From positions 186,001-250,000 of the forward strand of contig NZ_JANHKS010000002.1 in assembly GCF_028682175.1 (NCBI RefSeq): a stretch of 64,000 bases of DNA. The letters run 5' to 3'. Shown one piece after another: positions 63,611-64,000 of this stretch. Within the stretch, counting starts at the first letter, position 1. Each line of letters begins with the position of its first letter. The notes under the pieces are model-generated. The model had not been told where the DNA came from. It worked only from the letters and a program-made list of their open reading frames with translations, and did not search any database. A program made the position numbers and the translations under genes. Origin of the DNA: Pseudomonas putida. Its GTDB lineage: Bacteria > Pseudomonadota > Gammaproteobacteria > Pseudomonadales > Pseudomonadaceae.

Positions 63611-64000
63611 ATGCTCCCGCATAGCATTCAAGGTCATGGGTCACCGGCGTTCGTCCTCATGCATTTTCTGGGTGGCTCGCATCGCACCTGGTCGCCAACC
63701 CTTCCCTACCTTGACCGCACGCATCTGTGCGTGGCACTGGACACGCCAGGTTTCGGTGATGCGGCACACGTTGAAGGCTACAGCGTGGAAGCGATGGCTG
63801 ACCATGTGGATCGCTCAATCCGCGAGTTGGGCCTGACCGATTGCGTATTGGTGGGCCACTCCATGACAGGCAAGGTCGCGGTGGTTCTGGCGTCCCGACA
63901 TCCCGCCTACCTGCGGGGCCTGGTGCTGGTCGCCCCCTCTCCTCCCGGCCCGCAGCCGATGACTGACAGTGAGCGTGACGAACAGCGTGCCTACGATAAA
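63611..64000 (+). CDS. Alpha/beta hydrolase (partial, C-terminus off window)
   Basis: An open frame of 130 codons from the ATG at 63611 to the window end. The oxyanion region is LMHFLGGSHRTW (16-27), a canonical DTPGFGDA follows, and the nucleophile elbow is GHSMTG (about 93-98). It is 51 bp after xth on the same strand. Esterase, lipase or dehalogenase-like roles are all possible without the lid and His region. Confidence 0.88.
   Translation, partial: MLPHSIQGHGSPAFVLMHFLGGSHRTWSPTLPYLDRTHLCVALDTPGFGDAAHVEGYSVEAMADHVDRSIRELGLTDCVLVGHSMTGKVAVVLASRHPAYLRGLVLVAPSPPGPQPMTDSERDEQRAYDK

Overview
The window looks like a chromosomal segment of a Pseudomonas (fluorescens/syringae-type lineage). The support is the high GC content, short REP palindromes of the Pseudomonas type (GTAGGAGCGCGCTTGCCCGCG-like and CGTAGCAG..GGCTTGCC-like), a very large cyclic beta-1,2-glucan synthase, a Fur-box TonB receptor, and catabolic clusters paired with LysR, GntR and AraC regulators and carrying Crc/Hfq-like A-rich motifs. 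I see no tRNA, rRNA, IS element, prophage or CRISPR array. All names are from motif and family recognition by eye; no database search was run.

Layout. 1-3355: an Old Yellow Enzyme cut by the window edge, a LysR regulator, a Rid-family protein and a divergent GcvA-like LysR. 3356-4145: a tandem array of 178-bp REP-bearing units. 4183-4865: a leader peptide rich in Thr codons plus an intrinsic terminator with a mutually exclusive antiterminator (a classical attenuator), in front of an isochorismatase-type cysteine hydrolase. 5056-14501: ndvB (2882 aa) and a Crp/Fnr regulator. 14489-20581: a cusCBA Cu(I)/Ag(I) RND efflux system with a Met/Cys-rich secreted protein upstream. 20745-21989: a serine hydrolase. 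22167-25246: a WYL regulator divergent from two genes of unknown function. 25253-29934: an AraC regulator with an NTF2-like domain, a DAO-type flavoenzyme and an iron-regulated TonB receptor.

30014-39956 reads as one tricarboxylate-type catabolic locus: acnD, prpF, a beta-propeller lactonase and a leaderless binding-protein-like gene on the minus strand; a CitMHS transporter, a GntR regulator with two winged helices and an MFS transporter on the plus strand. A 23-bp element (21/23 identical) lies upstream of both acnD and the MFS gene and is the likely operator. 40313-46820 holds a drug-type MFS exporter, then a LysR-controlled cluster of split transketolase, beta-hydroxyacid dehydrogenase and MHS transporter. 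46951-49161 holds a DCC thiol oxidoreductase, a DoxX-like protein, a HIT gene remnant cut by a REP element, and a beta-lactamase-fold hydrolase whose stop codon lies in a REP.

49304-54735: a small multi-spanning membrane protein, an ArsR/quinone-oxidoreductase/monooxygenase operon with two matching operator palindromes, hemerythrin, DUF2252 and small unknown proteins. 54782-62607: a sensory and stress cluster (GAF-PAS HisKA_2 kinase, stand-alone receiver, GAF-PAS-PAS hybrid kinase, stress SDR, GH15 glucanohydrolase). 62729-64000: exonuclease III and the start of an alpha/beta hydrolase.
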